Shown here piece after piece: positions 55,723 through 64,000 of a stretch of 64,000 nt of DNA. The stretch's first letter is position 1; the number at the start of each line of letters is the position of its first letter. The notes under the pieces are model-generated. The model worked only from the letters and a program-made list of their open reading frames with translations, searched no databases and had not been told where the DNA came from. This stretch comes from Orenia metallireducens (GTDB lineage: Bacteria > Bacillota > Halanaerobiia > Halobacteroidales > Halobacteroidaceae): NCBI RefSeq assembly GCF_003001995.1, contig NZ_PVNB01000005.1, positions 148,204 to 212,203 on the forward strand, read 5' to 3'. The translations under genes and the position numbers were made by a program.

Positions 55723-58278
55723 ATGATAGAATTTGATAATGAACGGATAAAACCAGTAGATATTGAAGATGAGATGCAAGAAGCTTATATAGATTATGCG
55801 ATGAGTGTAATTGTTGCTAGAGCTTTGCCAGATGTTCGTGATGGTTTAAAGCCAGTTCATCGTCGTATTTTATATGCAATGCATGATTTAGGGATGAAGC
55901 CTTCAAAATCTCATAAAAAATCTGCTAGAATTGTTGGAGAAGTCCTAGGTAAGTATCATCCTCACGGTGATACTGCTGTTTATGATACAATGGTACGAAT
56001 GGCTCAAGACTTCTCTTATAGATATCAATTGGTTGATGGTCACGGTAACTTTGGTTCTATTGATGGTGATTCTGCTGCAGCCATGCGTTACACTGAAGCA
56101 CGAATGGCTCAAATCACTACTGAATTATTAGAAGATATCCACAAGGAGACTGTGGATTTTGTGGATAACTTCGATGGAAGTTTGCAAGAGCCAAGTGTTT
56201 TACCTGCTAAAATACCCAATTTATTGATAAATGGTACATCAGGAATTGCTGTAGGAATGAGTACTAATATCCCACCCCATAATCTAGGAGAAGTTATTGA
56301 TGGGGTAATTACTATAATTGAGAACCCTGATATTAAGATTAGTGATTTAATGAAGATTATTAAAGGGCCTGATTTTCCAACTGGTGGTATTGTTATGGGA
56401 AGAAATGCCATTAGGAGATACTTTGAAACAGGTAGAGGAAAGGTAAAGGTCAGAGGGAAGACAGAAATTGAGGAATTGCCTAATGATAAATCTCAAATCA
56501 TTATAACAGAGCTTCCTTATCAAGTTAATAAGGCTAGATTAGTTGAAAGGATAGCTAGCTTAGTTAGGGATGATAAGGTAGAAGGAATTTCAGATTTACG
56601 TGATGAGTCTGACCGGCGAGGAATGAGAGTTGTCATTGAGTTAAAAAGAGGAGTAAACCCTAAAATCACTTTAAATCAATTATATAAACATACCAGATTA
56701 AAGGTTACCTTTGGTACTATTATGTTAGCCTTAGTAGATGGAGAGCCTAAGGTATTAGGGATTAAGGATGTATTAAAGCACTATGTAGAGCATCAAAAAG
56801 AAGTAGTTACTAGAAGAACACAGTATGATTTAAATAAAGCAGAAGCACGAGCCCATATTCTAGAAGGATTTAGAATTGCTTTAGATAACATTGATCGAAT
56901 CATTAAGATTATTCGTTCTGCTGATGATACAGTTGAAGCTCAAGATAATTTAATAAGTGAATTTTCTTTCTCTGAAAAACAAGCTAAGTCTATCTTAGAT
57001 ATGAGATTGCATCGGTTAACTAATTTAGAGAGAGGTAAGATTGAGGAGGAATATCAAGGTTTACAGGAGAGAATAGAATATTTCCTATCAATCTTATCTG
57101 ATGATACAAAACTATTAGCAATTATTAAAGATGAATTATTACAAATGAAGGATAAGTATAGTGATGAACGCCGTACAGAAATTAGTGATGAAATAATCGA
57201 TATAGATACAGAGGATTTAATTCCAGAAGAAGATATAATAATAACTTTAACTAATGATGGATATATAAAACAACTTCCTTTGGATACATATCGTAATCAA
57301 CGTCGTGGAGGAAAAGGTATAATCGGTATTAAAACAAAAGAAGATGATATAGTTCAGGATATTTATACTACTTCAACCCATGATTATATACTATTCTTTA
57401 CTGATAAGGGGCGCGTTTATCGGCTTAAAGGTTACCAAATCCCTTCAGCAGGAAGACAATCAAGAGGAACAGCGATCGTTAATCTCTTAGATATAGAGGC
57501 TAATGAGAAGATTACTGCTGTTATTACTATTTCAGAGTTTGAAGAAGAACGTTATTTATTTATGGCTACAAAAAATGGAATAGTTAAAAAGACCGATTTA
57601 GATGAGTATAATACAAACTATACTGGCTTGATTGCTTTAAACCTAGATGATGATGATGAACTAATTGATGTTAAGTTGACAGAGGGTAACTGTGATATTA
57701 TATTAGGAACTAAAAAGGGAATTGCTATACGTTTTTCAGAAGACAATGTTAGAAGTATAGGACGTACTGCTCGTGGTGTAAAAGGAATTGACTTAGACCA
57801 AGATGATAGAGTAGTAGGTATGGATGTTGTAGATGATAATAAAGATTTATTAGTTATTACTAATAAAGGGTATGGTAAGAGAACACCTCTTAATAAATAT
57901 CGAAGTCAAAGTAGGGGTGGAAAAGGATTAATTACTTTAAATAGAACTGATAATAATGGAGATTTAATCGATATTAAGGTTGTTAGTGAAGATGATGAAA
58001 TTATGATTATTACAGCTGAAGGAATTTTATTAAGAACTTCTGTTGCAGAAATATCCTCGATGGGGCGTAATACTCAGGGGGTTAGAGTTATGAAGTTAAA
58101 TAAAGGTGACGAGGTTGTATCCATTGGTTATATAAATACTAATGAAGAAGTTGAAGAAGTTGAAGAAGTTGAAGAAGTTGAAGAAGTTGAAGAAGTTGAA
58201 GAAGTTGAAGAAGTTGAAGAAGTTGAAGAAGTTGAAGAAGTTGAAGAAGTTGAAGAAGTTGAAGAAGTTGAAGAATAA
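55723..58278 (+). CDS. gyrA: DNA gyrase subunit A with repetitive acidic tail
   Basis: 851 residues. The catalytic tyrosine is Tyr123 in [13 protein letters not shown]. The DNA-wrapping beta-pinwheel carries the GyrA box QRRGGKGI (about residue 525). Residues 808-851 are fourteen Glu-Glu-Val triplets plus Glu-Glu, encoded by a pure 9-bp repeat, beyond the usual end at about 807. In E. coli and Bacillus the GyrA tail modulates DNA wrapping and supercoiling, so this acidic tail may do the same. Ten bases after gyrB. The stop codon touches a bidirectional terminator. Confidence 0.98.
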   Translation: MIEFDNERIKPVDIEDEMQEAYIDYAMSVIVARALPDVRDGLKPVHRRILYAMHDLGMKPSKSHKKSARIVGEVLGKYHPHGDTAVYDTMVRMAQDFSYRYQLVDGHGNFGSIDGDSAAAMRYTEARMAQITTELLEDIHKETVDFVDNFDGSLQEPSVLPAKIPNLLINGTSGIAVGMSTNIPPHNLGEVIDGVITIIENPDIKISDLMKIIKGPDFPTGGIVMGRNAIRRYFETGRGKVKVRGKTEIEELPNDKSQIIITELPYQVNKARLVERIASLVRDDKVEGISDLRDESDRRGMRVVIELKRGVNPKITLNQLYKHTRLKVTFGTIMLALVDGEPKVLGIKDVLKHYVEHQKEVVTRRTQYDLNKAEARAHILEGFRIALDNIDRIIKIIRSADDTVEAQDNLISEFSFSEKQAKSILDMRLHRLTNLERGKIEEEYQGLQERIEYFLSILSDDTKLLAIIKDELLQMKDKYSDERRTEISDEIIDIDTEDLIPEEDIIITLTNDGYIKQLPLDTYRNQRRGGKGIIGIKTKEDDIVQDIYTTSTHDYILFFTDKGRVYRLKGYQIPSAGRQSRGTAIVNLLDIEANEKITAVITISEFEEERYLFMATKNGIVKKTDLDEYNTNYTGLIALNLDDDDELIDVKLTEGNCDIILGTKKGIAIRFSEDNVRSIGRTARGVKGIDLDQDDRVVGMDVVDDNKDLLVITNKGYGKRTPLNKYRSQSRGGKGLITLNRTDNNGDLIDIKVVSEDDEIMIITAEGILLRTSVAEISSMGRNTQGVRVMKLNKGDEVVSIGYINTNEEVEEVEEVEEVEEVEEVEEVEEVEEVEEVEEVEEVEEVEEVEE
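58144..58275 (+). repeat. 9-bp tandem repeat encoding the GyrA C-terminal tail
   Basis: The unit GAAGAAGTT is repeated 14 times without any base change, followed by GAAGAA and the stop. Synonymous sites show no variation, implying recent expansion by slippage and likely length polymorphism. Any number of units keeps the frame. Confidence 0.97.
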
Positions 58279-58308
58279 AAAGAGGTGAGCTTAAGCTCAC
58301 CTCTTTTT
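58277..58308. terminator. bidirectional terminator shared by gyrA and the binding-protein gene
   Basis: A 32-bp perfect palindrome with arms AAAAAGAGGTGAGCTT lies between convergent genes; both stop codons overlap its ends. Confidence 0.96.
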
Positions 58309-59332
58309 ATTCTTTGGTAGGTAATTTCCCCCAACGTTCTTCTAAAGTTTCAATATTGTACTTGTCAATTAATTTAACAGGAGAGATTATTAACTTAATA
58401 TCATGTTCTCCATTCTTTATTGTACGGTCCCAATTCCAATCTGTCCCTCTTACAATAAAGGATGCTACAATTAAGGCCTTTTTTCCCATAGTATAGGACA
58501 TTTTATCTATAGTAGCATCTAATTTTCCTTGAGCTATAGCTATTGAGGCCTCTCTACTTGCATCTGATCCGACCACAAATACTTTCTCACTCATATTATT
58601 CTCTTCTAAGGCAGCTATAGCTCCTAAAGCTAATTTATCATTATTAGCTATAATACCATCAATCTTTTGATTATCCTTTAAAATTTGATCTATAGTTTCT
58701 TTAGCTAATTTTTTTGACCAATTATGATGAAATTCTTCCTTAATTATTTTAATTTCCTTATTGTTTTTTAATTCACTTTCATTGCCTATTGTGATATTAT
58801 CAGTTACATTTGTATTTTTGTCACCTTTTAAGATGATAATATTACCCTTTTTATCTATTTGATCAGCTAAGTAACGGGCTTGTAGTTGACCTGCTCTAAA
58901 GTTATCGGCACTAATATAAGCATCAACTTTTGAGTCTTTTGGTAGCCTATCTAAAGCCACTATAGGAATATTTAATTTATTTATTAATCTAATAATTTCT
59001 TTCCCTGGTTCATCAGTTCTAACAGCATGAAAGATAATTATATCTACTTTCTGTTCAATTAGAGATTTAATATCTTCTTCTTGCTGTCTAATATCATTAT
59101 TTGCATCTTTCCAAATAATATCTGCATTTATTTCTGTTTTATATTCCATAATTGCTTCTTTCATAACTTTATATACATCTTCTTTCATATTAGCCATACT
59201 AACCCCTACTACCATTGGATTTTCAGATTCTATAGGAATTGTAAAAGGGTTTAGATCTTCTGCACTGAATTTACAGCCTCCAATTATTAAGATAAAAAAC
59301 ATTAAAATTATCATTCTACTTTTTCTGTTCAT
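58307..59332 (-). CDS. sugar-type periplasmic-binding lipoprotein (RbsB/XylF-like)
   Basis: 341 residues from ATG at 59332 (GTGGGGATTATT upstream). Lipobox IIGGC near residue 21. The type I periplasmic-binding fold is recognisable: VVGVSMANMKEDVYKVMKEA, VDIIIFHAVRTDEPGKEI, IPIVALDRLPKDS and AYISADNFRAGQLQARYLAD. DGIIANNDKLALGAIAALEE and KVFVVGSDASREA also fit. No permease or ATPase gene is adjacent and it stands alone on the minus strand. It may serve a distant transporter or act as sensor; the ligand is unknown. Confidence 0.87.
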   Translation of the reverse strand: MNRKSRMIILMFFILIIGGCKFSAEDLNPFTIPIESENPMVVGVSMANMKEDVYKVMKEAIMEYKTEINADIIWKDANNDIRQQEEDIKSLIEQKVDIIIFHAVRTDEPGKEIIRLINKLNIPIVALDRLPKDSKVDAYISADNFRAGQLQARYLADQIDKKGNIIILKGDKNTNVTDNITIGNESELKNNKEIKIIKEEFHHNWSKKLAKETIDQILKDNQKIDGIIANNDKLALGAIAALEENNMSEKVFVVGSDASREASIAIAQGKLDATIDKMSYTMGKKALIVASFIVRGTDWNWDRTIKNGEHDIKLIISPVKLIDKYNIETLEERWGKLPTKE

Positions 59333-59504
59333 AATAATCCCCACTTTACTATGGTTAATATTTTAAATTATAATTGTAAAGATTGATTATATTAATCTAT
59401 TTGATATCACCTTTAGTTTAATAAAAAATAAAAATTATTATACTTAATATTAAAGATTGATTTGGTTAATAATATAAAAGAACTAGGTAAAGAGGAGGTC
59501 TGCA

Positions 59505-61076
59505 ATGTTTTGGGATAAAATAACAGGAAAAAAGAATATAGAAAATATTGAAGAAGATAAGAAAGAGATAAATAAAGTAGGGCTAGAGGACAGTGTAAGA
59601 AAGAATGAGGAGATTATCAAGGATTTAATTGGTGAGAGTAGTGATGTTGTATTTAGAAAATTTAATTTAGCTAAAGATGAAGAAAGTCCTGCAATGTTAA
59701 TATACATAGATGGATTAACCAATACTGATATATTAAATTTACATATTATAAAGCCTTTATTAAGTGATTTAAAAGAAGAGGATTTAACTGAAAATAGTAT
59801 TGAAGAGCAGGTAGATTTAATTACAGAATCAATTGTAACAACTCATGAGATAAAGTTAGAAAAGAAGATGGACAAATTAATTACAGCAGCTTTATCTGGA
59901 GATTCAATATTATTAATAGAAGGTCTTAGTCAAGGTTTTATTATTGCTAGTAAAGGCTGGGATGCTAGGTCAATATCAGAACCAACTACAGAATCTGTTA
60001 TCCGTGGACCTAGAGATGGATTTACTGAAAATCTAAGAACAAATACCTCACACATTAGAAGAAGGTTAAGAGATCCAGGTCTAAGAGTAAAAGGAGTTGC
60101 AGTTGGTGAAAGGAGTAAGACAGACATAGCTATTCTTTATATAGAAGGTGTGGCTAATCCCCATATAGTAGATGAGATAATGAATAGAATTAAATCAATT
60201 AAAGTTGATGGAGTTTTGGAATCTGGTTATATTGAGCAGTTTATTGAGGACAGTCCTTTTTCTCCATTTCCTCAATTACAGCATACAGAAAGACCTGATA
60301 AAGCAGTAGGTAATCTACTAGAAGGAAAGGTTGCTATAGTTGTAGATGGAACCCCTTTTGTATTAATTGCACCAGCTGTATTTGAGCAATTTTATCATTC
60401 TCCAGAAGATTATTATAATAGGACTGTAATTGTAAGCTTACTCAGAGTGGTTAGAGTGATTGGGCTTATGATTTCTTTAGCTTTACCTGCTTTATACATA
60501 GCACTAACTTCTTTTCATTTTGAAATGTTACCAACGGTATTTGCTCTATCTATTGCTGGGGGAAGGGCTCAAGTTCCTTTGCCTGCATATTTGGAAGCAT
60601 TCTTAATGGAGGGAATTATTGAAATATTACGTGAAGCTAGTGTTCATCTGCCCAATGTTATTGGTTCTACTATAGGAATAGTAGGAGGTTTGATTTTAGG
60701 AACTGCAGCAGTTGATGCAGGTTTAGTAAGTCCTGCGATGGTGATAGTAGTAGCTTTGACCACAATTGGTTCCTTTACTGCACCTACGTATTCGGTGTCT
60801 AATGCTATTAGAATTTTACGCTTTATATTGATGATTTTAGCTTCAAGCTTTGGATTATATGGATTAGTAGTAGGATTAATAGCAACTTCTATTCATATGG
60901 CCTCTTTAAAATCTTTTGGAATTCCATATCTAACACCTTATGCACCATCAAGATTAGAAGATTTAAAAGATAGTATTATTAGATTTCCTCTTTGGAAGAT
61001 GAATTTTAGACCTACCTTAATGAGGACTAAAAATTCTAAAAGAGAAGAAGCTAAAGAAGAGGGTGATAAAAATTAA
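59505..61076 (+). CDS. gerKA: spore germination protein, GerA family A subunit
   Basis: 523 residues. The soluble N-terminal domain (to about 270) has SDVVFRKFNLA and VIRGPRDGFTENLRTNTSHI. The membrane region has five helices with PTVFALSIAGGRAQVPLPAY and IGSFTAPTYSVSNAIRIL, then a charged tail. A subunit of the germinant receptor in the spore inner membrane. ATG after AGAGGAGGTCTGCA. First gene of an A-B-C operon. The gerK name is by family, not by known germinant. Confidence 0.95.
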   Translation: MFWDKITGKKNIENIEEDKKEINKVGLEDSVRKNEEIIKDLIGESSDVVFRKFNLAKDEESPAMLIYIDGLTNTDILNLHIIKPLLSDLKEEDLTENSIEEQVDLITESIVTTHEIKLEKKMDKLITAALSGDSILLIEGLSQGFIIASKGWDARSISEPTTESVIRGPRDGFTENLRTNTSHIRRRLRDPGLRVKGVAVGERSKTDIAILYIEGVANPHIVDEIMNRIKSIKVDGVLESGYIEQFIEDSPFSPFPQLQHTERPDKAVGNLLEGKVAIVVDGTPFVLIAPAVFEQFYHSPEDYYNRTVIVSLLRVVRVIGLMISLALPALYIALTSFHFEMLPTVFALSIAGGRAQVPLPAYLEAFLMEGIIEILREASVHLPNVIGSTIGIVGGLILGTAAVDAGLVSPAMVIVVALTTIGSFTAPTYSVSNAIRILRFILMILASSFGLYGLVVGLIATSIHMASLKSFGIPYLTPYAPSRLEDLKDSIIRFPLWKMNFRPTLMRTKNSKREEAKEEGDKN

Positions 61077-62184
61077 GAAGGAAGGAAAGGTAACAGAAAG
61101 GCAGTTCTCTGCAATTATTATCAATACTATTCTTGGTGTAGGTATTTTAACTCTACCAAGGGAGGCTGTATCTTTTGCAGATAATGCAGGTATAATTTCA
61201 GTTATTTTAGCATCGCTGCTCTCTTTAATAAATTTACTTATTATAATTAGGTTAGGATTAAAATATCCAGATAAAACAATATTTGAGTATTTACAGATAC
61301 TCTTAGGAAAAATTTTAGGAAAAATAATTAGTTTTTTTATTATTTGTTATTGGTTTGTCTTTACTGCATTTGTAATTAGAACTTTTAGTGAATTAATAGT
61401 AACTGCTGTTTTACCTAAAACACCAATAGAGGTTGTAATAATAATAATGTTATTACTTGTAGCTTACTTATCATACAAAGATATTCAAGTATTAGGAAGA
61501 GTTAATGAACTATATGTTTTTATAGTAATAATTCCTATTTTGCTTTTAACAATACTTTCCTTTAAAAGAGGTCATATGATATATGTATTACCTGTTTTTC
61601 GTGGACATAGTATGGTAAATATCTTAAAAAGTACAGGAAGGTCATACTTTTCTTTTTTAGGGTTTGAAATAGTAGCTATAATTCTTCCTTTTATTACAAC
61701 TAAGAAATTATCTATAGAGTATGGAATTAAAGGGTGGTTAATTCCATCGATTTTGTCAGTGATAGTTGTAATAGCTTCAATTTCTGTTTTTGGTGTTTTT
61801 GAATTAAAGAATCTGGTATGGCCTACTTTTGAGTTGATTAAATCAACACAATTTTTTGCTTTAATTTTTGAGAGATTAGAGGTTGCTTTTATTGCAACCT
61901 GGGTAATTGCTCTGTTTACAACTGCTTCTAATTTGCTCTTTGGAATAGCCATGGGAGGAGCACAAATATTAAATTTACATAAACACAAGACATTGGTGCT
62001 TTCTTTATTACCATTATTATATTTATTTGCTTTATCTCCTAGGAATGCTTATGAATTATTTAATTTGGTTGATATTGTTTCAATAGTAGGGTTAATATTA
62101 ACTACTATTTTACCAATTATTCTATTAATATTAGCAGAAATTAGAGGTAAAGGAGGTAAAGCAATTGATGAAGAAAGTAATTAA
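61063..62184 (+). CDS. gerKB: spore germination protein, GerA family B subunit
   Basis: 373 residues, about ten membrane helices, APC-superfamily transporter-like. IIINTILGVGILTLPREAVS near the N-terminus and GRSYFSFLGFEIVAIILPFI are typical. GTG at 61063 overlaps the end of gerKA by 14 bases, so the two are coupled. Possible germinant-binding or channel subunit. Confidence 0.94.
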   Translation: MIKIKKEGKVTERQFSAIIINTILGVGILTLPREAVSFADNAGIISVILASLLSLINLLIIIRLGLKYPDKTIFEYLQILLGKILGKIISFFIICYWFVFTAFVIRTFSELIVTAVLPKTPIEVVIIIMLLLVAYLSYKDIQVLGRVNELYVFIVIIPILLLTILSFKRGHMIYVLPVFRGHSMVNILKSTGRSYFSFLGFEIVAIILPFITTKKLSIEYGIKGWLIPSILSVIVVIASISVFGVFELKNLVWPTFELIKSTQFFALIFERLEVAFIATWVIALFTTASNLLFGIAMGGAQILNLHKHKTLVLSLLPLLYLFALSPRNAYELFNLVDIVSIVGLILTTILPIILLILAEIRGKGGKAIDEESN

Positions 62185-63310
62185 GATAATGATTATTGTT
62201 TTATTAATGAATTTATTATCAGGATGTTGGGACAGAAGGGATATAGAAGCAACTGTTCCGGTATTAGGTGTAGGTATTGATTTTATAGAAGAAGAAGATA
62301 GAGATTTAACTAAAAGTAATAAAGTAAAGGTTACTATTCAAGTACCTATTCCAGCCAATATGGAGCAAGGAGAAGATGTAGTTTGGATAATAAGCAGTGT
62401 AGGAGAAACTGTAGCAGGAGCAATAGATAATTTACAAAACAAATTGAATCAGGAGCTATTTTTTGGTCACTTGCAGGTTATTATATTTAGTCAGGATATT
62501 GCTAAGGAAGGAATCAATAAATATTTAAATTTCTTTAGAAATTCACCACAAATAAGAAGATTAAGCTGGTTATTAATTGCTGAGGATACTGCAGAAGATA
62601 TAATTAAATCTGAACCAAAGTTAGAGAGTATCCAATCAATCTATCTAACTCATATGCTTAATAATGGGGTTTCTACAGGTAGAATTCCAGACATCAGGTT
62701 AGGAGATTTCTTTATTAGATTATCAAATCCTGGAGAACAAGCTACTGCAGTAATGCTTAAAGCAGACAAGGAGATAATAGATTATATTGGTTTAGCAGTA
62801 TTTGAAGGTGATGAGTTTGTAGGTTCATTGGATCAGCCAGAAACTTTATATTATCAAAGGACATTAGGTGTTCCTAATGATACTAGTAATTTGGTACTTG
62901 CTTGTGATCCAACTACTGAGATTGATCGTTTAACAATCAAAATGCAAGAAGTATCTAGTAAATTACAACCAGAGTTAAAAGAAGACAAAATAATCATGAA
63001 GATAAAATTAAAGGTAGAAGCTAAGGTTTTAGAGCAGCTCAACAAAAATAACTTAGGAAGAGAAGATGTGGTGCATCAAATTGAAAGACGTATAGAAAAT
63101 AAATTAAAAAGAGAGATTGATAAAGTTATAGAGAAGACACAGAGTAAATTTCAAACTGATATTTGGGGTTTTGGTGAATATGTTAGAGCATATTATCCTG
63201 AATATTGGAACAAGATTAAGTGGGAAGAAGAATTCCCTAAAATTAAAATTAGTACAGAGGTTAAAGCTTATATTAGACAAGTTGGTATGATTAATTTCAC
63301 AGGAAGATAG
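62168..63310 (+). CDS. gerKC: spore germination lipoprotein, GerA family C subunit
   Basis: 380 residues. A signal peptide ends in NLLSGCWDRRDIE, the lipobox followed by the diagnostic CWDRR/DIE. GVGIDF and EGINKYLNFFRNSPQIRRLS lie in the Ger(x)C domain. A long amphipathic helix precedes WGFGEYVRAYYPEYW near the end. GGAGGTAAAGCA is upstream; overlaps gerKB by 17 bases. Completes the germinant receptor. Confidence 0.95.
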   Translation: MKKVIKIMIIVLLMNLLSGCWDRRDIEATVPVLGVGIDFIEEEDRDLTKSNKVKVTIQVPIPANMEQGEDVVWIISSVGETVAGAIDNLQNKLNQELFFGHLQVIIFSQDIAKEGINKYLNFFRNSPQIRRLSWLLIAEDTAEDIIKSEPKLESIQSIYLTHMLNNGVSTGRIPDIRLGDFFIRLSNPGEQATAVMLKADKEIIDYIGLAVFEGDEFVGSLDQPETLYYQRTLGVPNDTSNLVLACDPTTEIDRLTIKMQEVSSKLQPELKEDKIIMKIKLKVEAKVLEQLNKNNLGREDVVHQIERRIENKLKREIDKVIEKTQSKFQTDIWGFGEYVRAYYPEYWNKIKWEEEFPKIKISTEVKAYIRQVGMINFTGR

Positions 63311-63506
63311 CAAATTGATTAAATATAAAACTGAATAATCCTATAAGAATATATAAATAACCTATTGTTTTAAGTATTTTTATATCTGAACTTTGATTTT
63401 CCCTATAATTTATAGATAAAAGAGAGATTAGACCTGCAAATAGAGAAATAAAAATAAAGTAAGGTGAATATAAAAAATTAAATATTGTTAGTAATGAATT
63501 TAACAT
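63297..63506 (-). CDS. small two-helix membrane protein
   Basis: 69 residues with two membrane helices (about 8-28 and 48-66) joined by a polar loop NYRENQSSDIKILKT. An excellent ribosome binding site AAAGGAGGTATTTAT supports a real gene. It is convergent with gerKC, overlapping its end by 14 bases. Small membrane proteins accompany some ger operons, usually in the same direction; here it is opposite. Function unknown. Confidence 0.7.
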   Translation of the reverse strand: MLNSLLTIFNFLYSPYFIFISLFAGLISLLSINYRENQSSDIKILKTIGYLYILIGLFSFIFNQFAIFL

Positions 63507-63573
63507 ATAAATACCTCCTTTACTAATTATCTTTTCTATAATTTTAATTAAATATGTAGAGATAAAAAAATTA

Positions 63574-63602
63574 TTGACAGTTTAAATTATAGATGTTATT
63601 AT
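63574..63602 (+). promoter_or_regulatory. outermost rRNA-operon promoter (P0)
   Basis: TTGACA, 17 bases, TATTAT on the plus strand, about 110 bases before the next promoter of the series. Could alternatively drive an unseen small RNA. Confidence 0.55.
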
Positions 63603-63710
63603 ATCAATTACTGTTTGCAAGAAAAGGATTTATTTATCTTCTATTAATAAGTATAGTTAAAATTAAGTGAATTAATAAGTACTTTATTAAATATTGATAT
63701 TTATTTTCTC

Positions 63711-63752
63711 TTGACGAGACTCAGTGCTTTTGATATACTATATCTTGTCGCT
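63711..63752 (+). promoter_or_regulatory. rRNA-operon promoter P1
   Basis: TTGACG (63711-63716), a 17-base spacer, TATACT (63734-63739), then TGTCGCT at 63746 in the expected start-site region. Confidence 0.8.
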
Positions 63753-63785
63753 TGTTAAGAAGTCTTTTGTTTTATAAAAAACTTC

Positions 63786-63830
63786 TTGACAGAGATTCTT
63801 TAGAATGGTATGATTAATGACGTTGTCGCT
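63786..63830 (+). promoter_or_regulatory. rRNA-operon promoter P2
   Basis: TTGACA (63786-63791), 17 bases, TATGAT (63809-63814), then TGTCGCT at 63824. Confidence 0.85.
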
Positions 63831-63850
63831 AAAAAACTTTTAAAAAGTTA

Positions 63851-63892
63851 TTGACAACTGAAATGAGATTTGATAAGATATTAAATGTCGCT
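63851..63892 (+). promoter_or_regulatory. rRNA-operon promoter P3
   Basis: TTGACA (63851-63856), 17 bases, TAAGAT (63874-63879), then TGTCGCT at 63886. Closest to the leader antitermination region. Confidence 0.85.
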
Positions 63893-64000
63893 ACTAAAGG
63901 TGACGCTAAATTTGGTCTTTGAAAACTAAACAATGCAAGTTTTGACCAAGCGTAATATAGAGCTAATCAAACTTTTGTTATTAAATGTGTATTCACATTT
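63893..64000 (+). other. rRNA operon leader, 16S gene just beyond the window
   Basis: GGTCTTTGAAAACTAAACAA at 63914-63933 is the characteristic Firmicute rrn leader element (boxA-like). The following sequence continues toward the 16S 5' end, whose GAGAGTTTGATCCTGG has not been reached at the edge. Confidence 0.85.

Noticed and set aside
58128..58334. Minus-strand ORF rich in Ser-Ser-Thr
   Set aside because: It is the complement of the gyrA 9-bp repeat, has no ribosome binding site and overlaps the terminator.

Overview
This window reads as the replication-origin region of a low-GC, anaerobic, spore-forming diderm Firmicute, most plausibly a member of the Halanaerobiales (Halobacteroidaceae-like). 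This rests on very AT-rich DNA, pyruvate formate-lyase, [FeFe]-hydrogenase maturation genes, YyaC, LonC and a gerA-type germination operon. It also rests on a bactofilin/M23 pair and a probable outer-membrane beta-barrel protein, which fit a diderm cell. The taxon is inferred from protein style; no search was run.

Layout. Nearly everything left of 48.2 kb is on the minus strand and nearly everything right of 48.5 kb is on the plus strand, diverging from oriC. oriC consists of DnaA-box clusters on both sides of dnaA, with DnaA-trio-like triplets and an AT-rich unwinding region before dnaN. From the left: purK (cut by the window edge) and purD behind a tandem guanine/PRPP riboswitch; a small beta-barrel protein; a lipoprotein; pflA and pflB with an upstream ZTP riboswitch; purA; purB. 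At 11.1-15.7 kb lies an agr-like peptide-signalling locus: agrD, agrB, four tandem paralogous small membrane proteins (one frameshifted) and a GHKL kinase, preceded by four 30-bp repeats. Then come dnaB, lonC, rplI, yybS, a MazG-like gene, rpsR, ssb, rpsF, ychF, a DUF951 gene, a lipoprotein carbonic anhydrase, an MscS channel, alr, a YkvI-like transporter, yyaC (plus strand), a GNAT gene, bactofilin, an M23 peptidase, a DUF554 gene, aspA, hydF, hydE, a small unknown gene and hydG.

The origin-proximal block holds parB and parA with parS-like sites (one inside parB), a small exported protein, rsmG, two adjacent mnmG genes, mnmE, jag, yidC, yidD and rnpA. rpmH, usually between rnpA and dnaA, is absent here. 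To the right: dnaA, dnaN, an S4-domain gene, recF, a DciA-like gene, remB, gyrB and gyrA. gyrA ends in a 9-bp repeat encoding an acidic (Glu-Glu-Val)n tail. Then come an orphan sugar-type binding lipoprotein (minus), gerKA-gerKB-gerKC, a small membrane protein (minus), and the multi-promoter leader of an rRNA operon whose 16S gene lies beyond the edge.

Together the genes cover initiation and segregation of the chromosome, membrane-protein insertion, tRNA wobble modification, purine and one-carbon supply, fermentative formate/hydrogen metabolism and spore germination. Many intergenic gaps on the left carry imperfect hairpins built from iterated 6-8 nt words; one of these is inserted into the PRPP aptamer.
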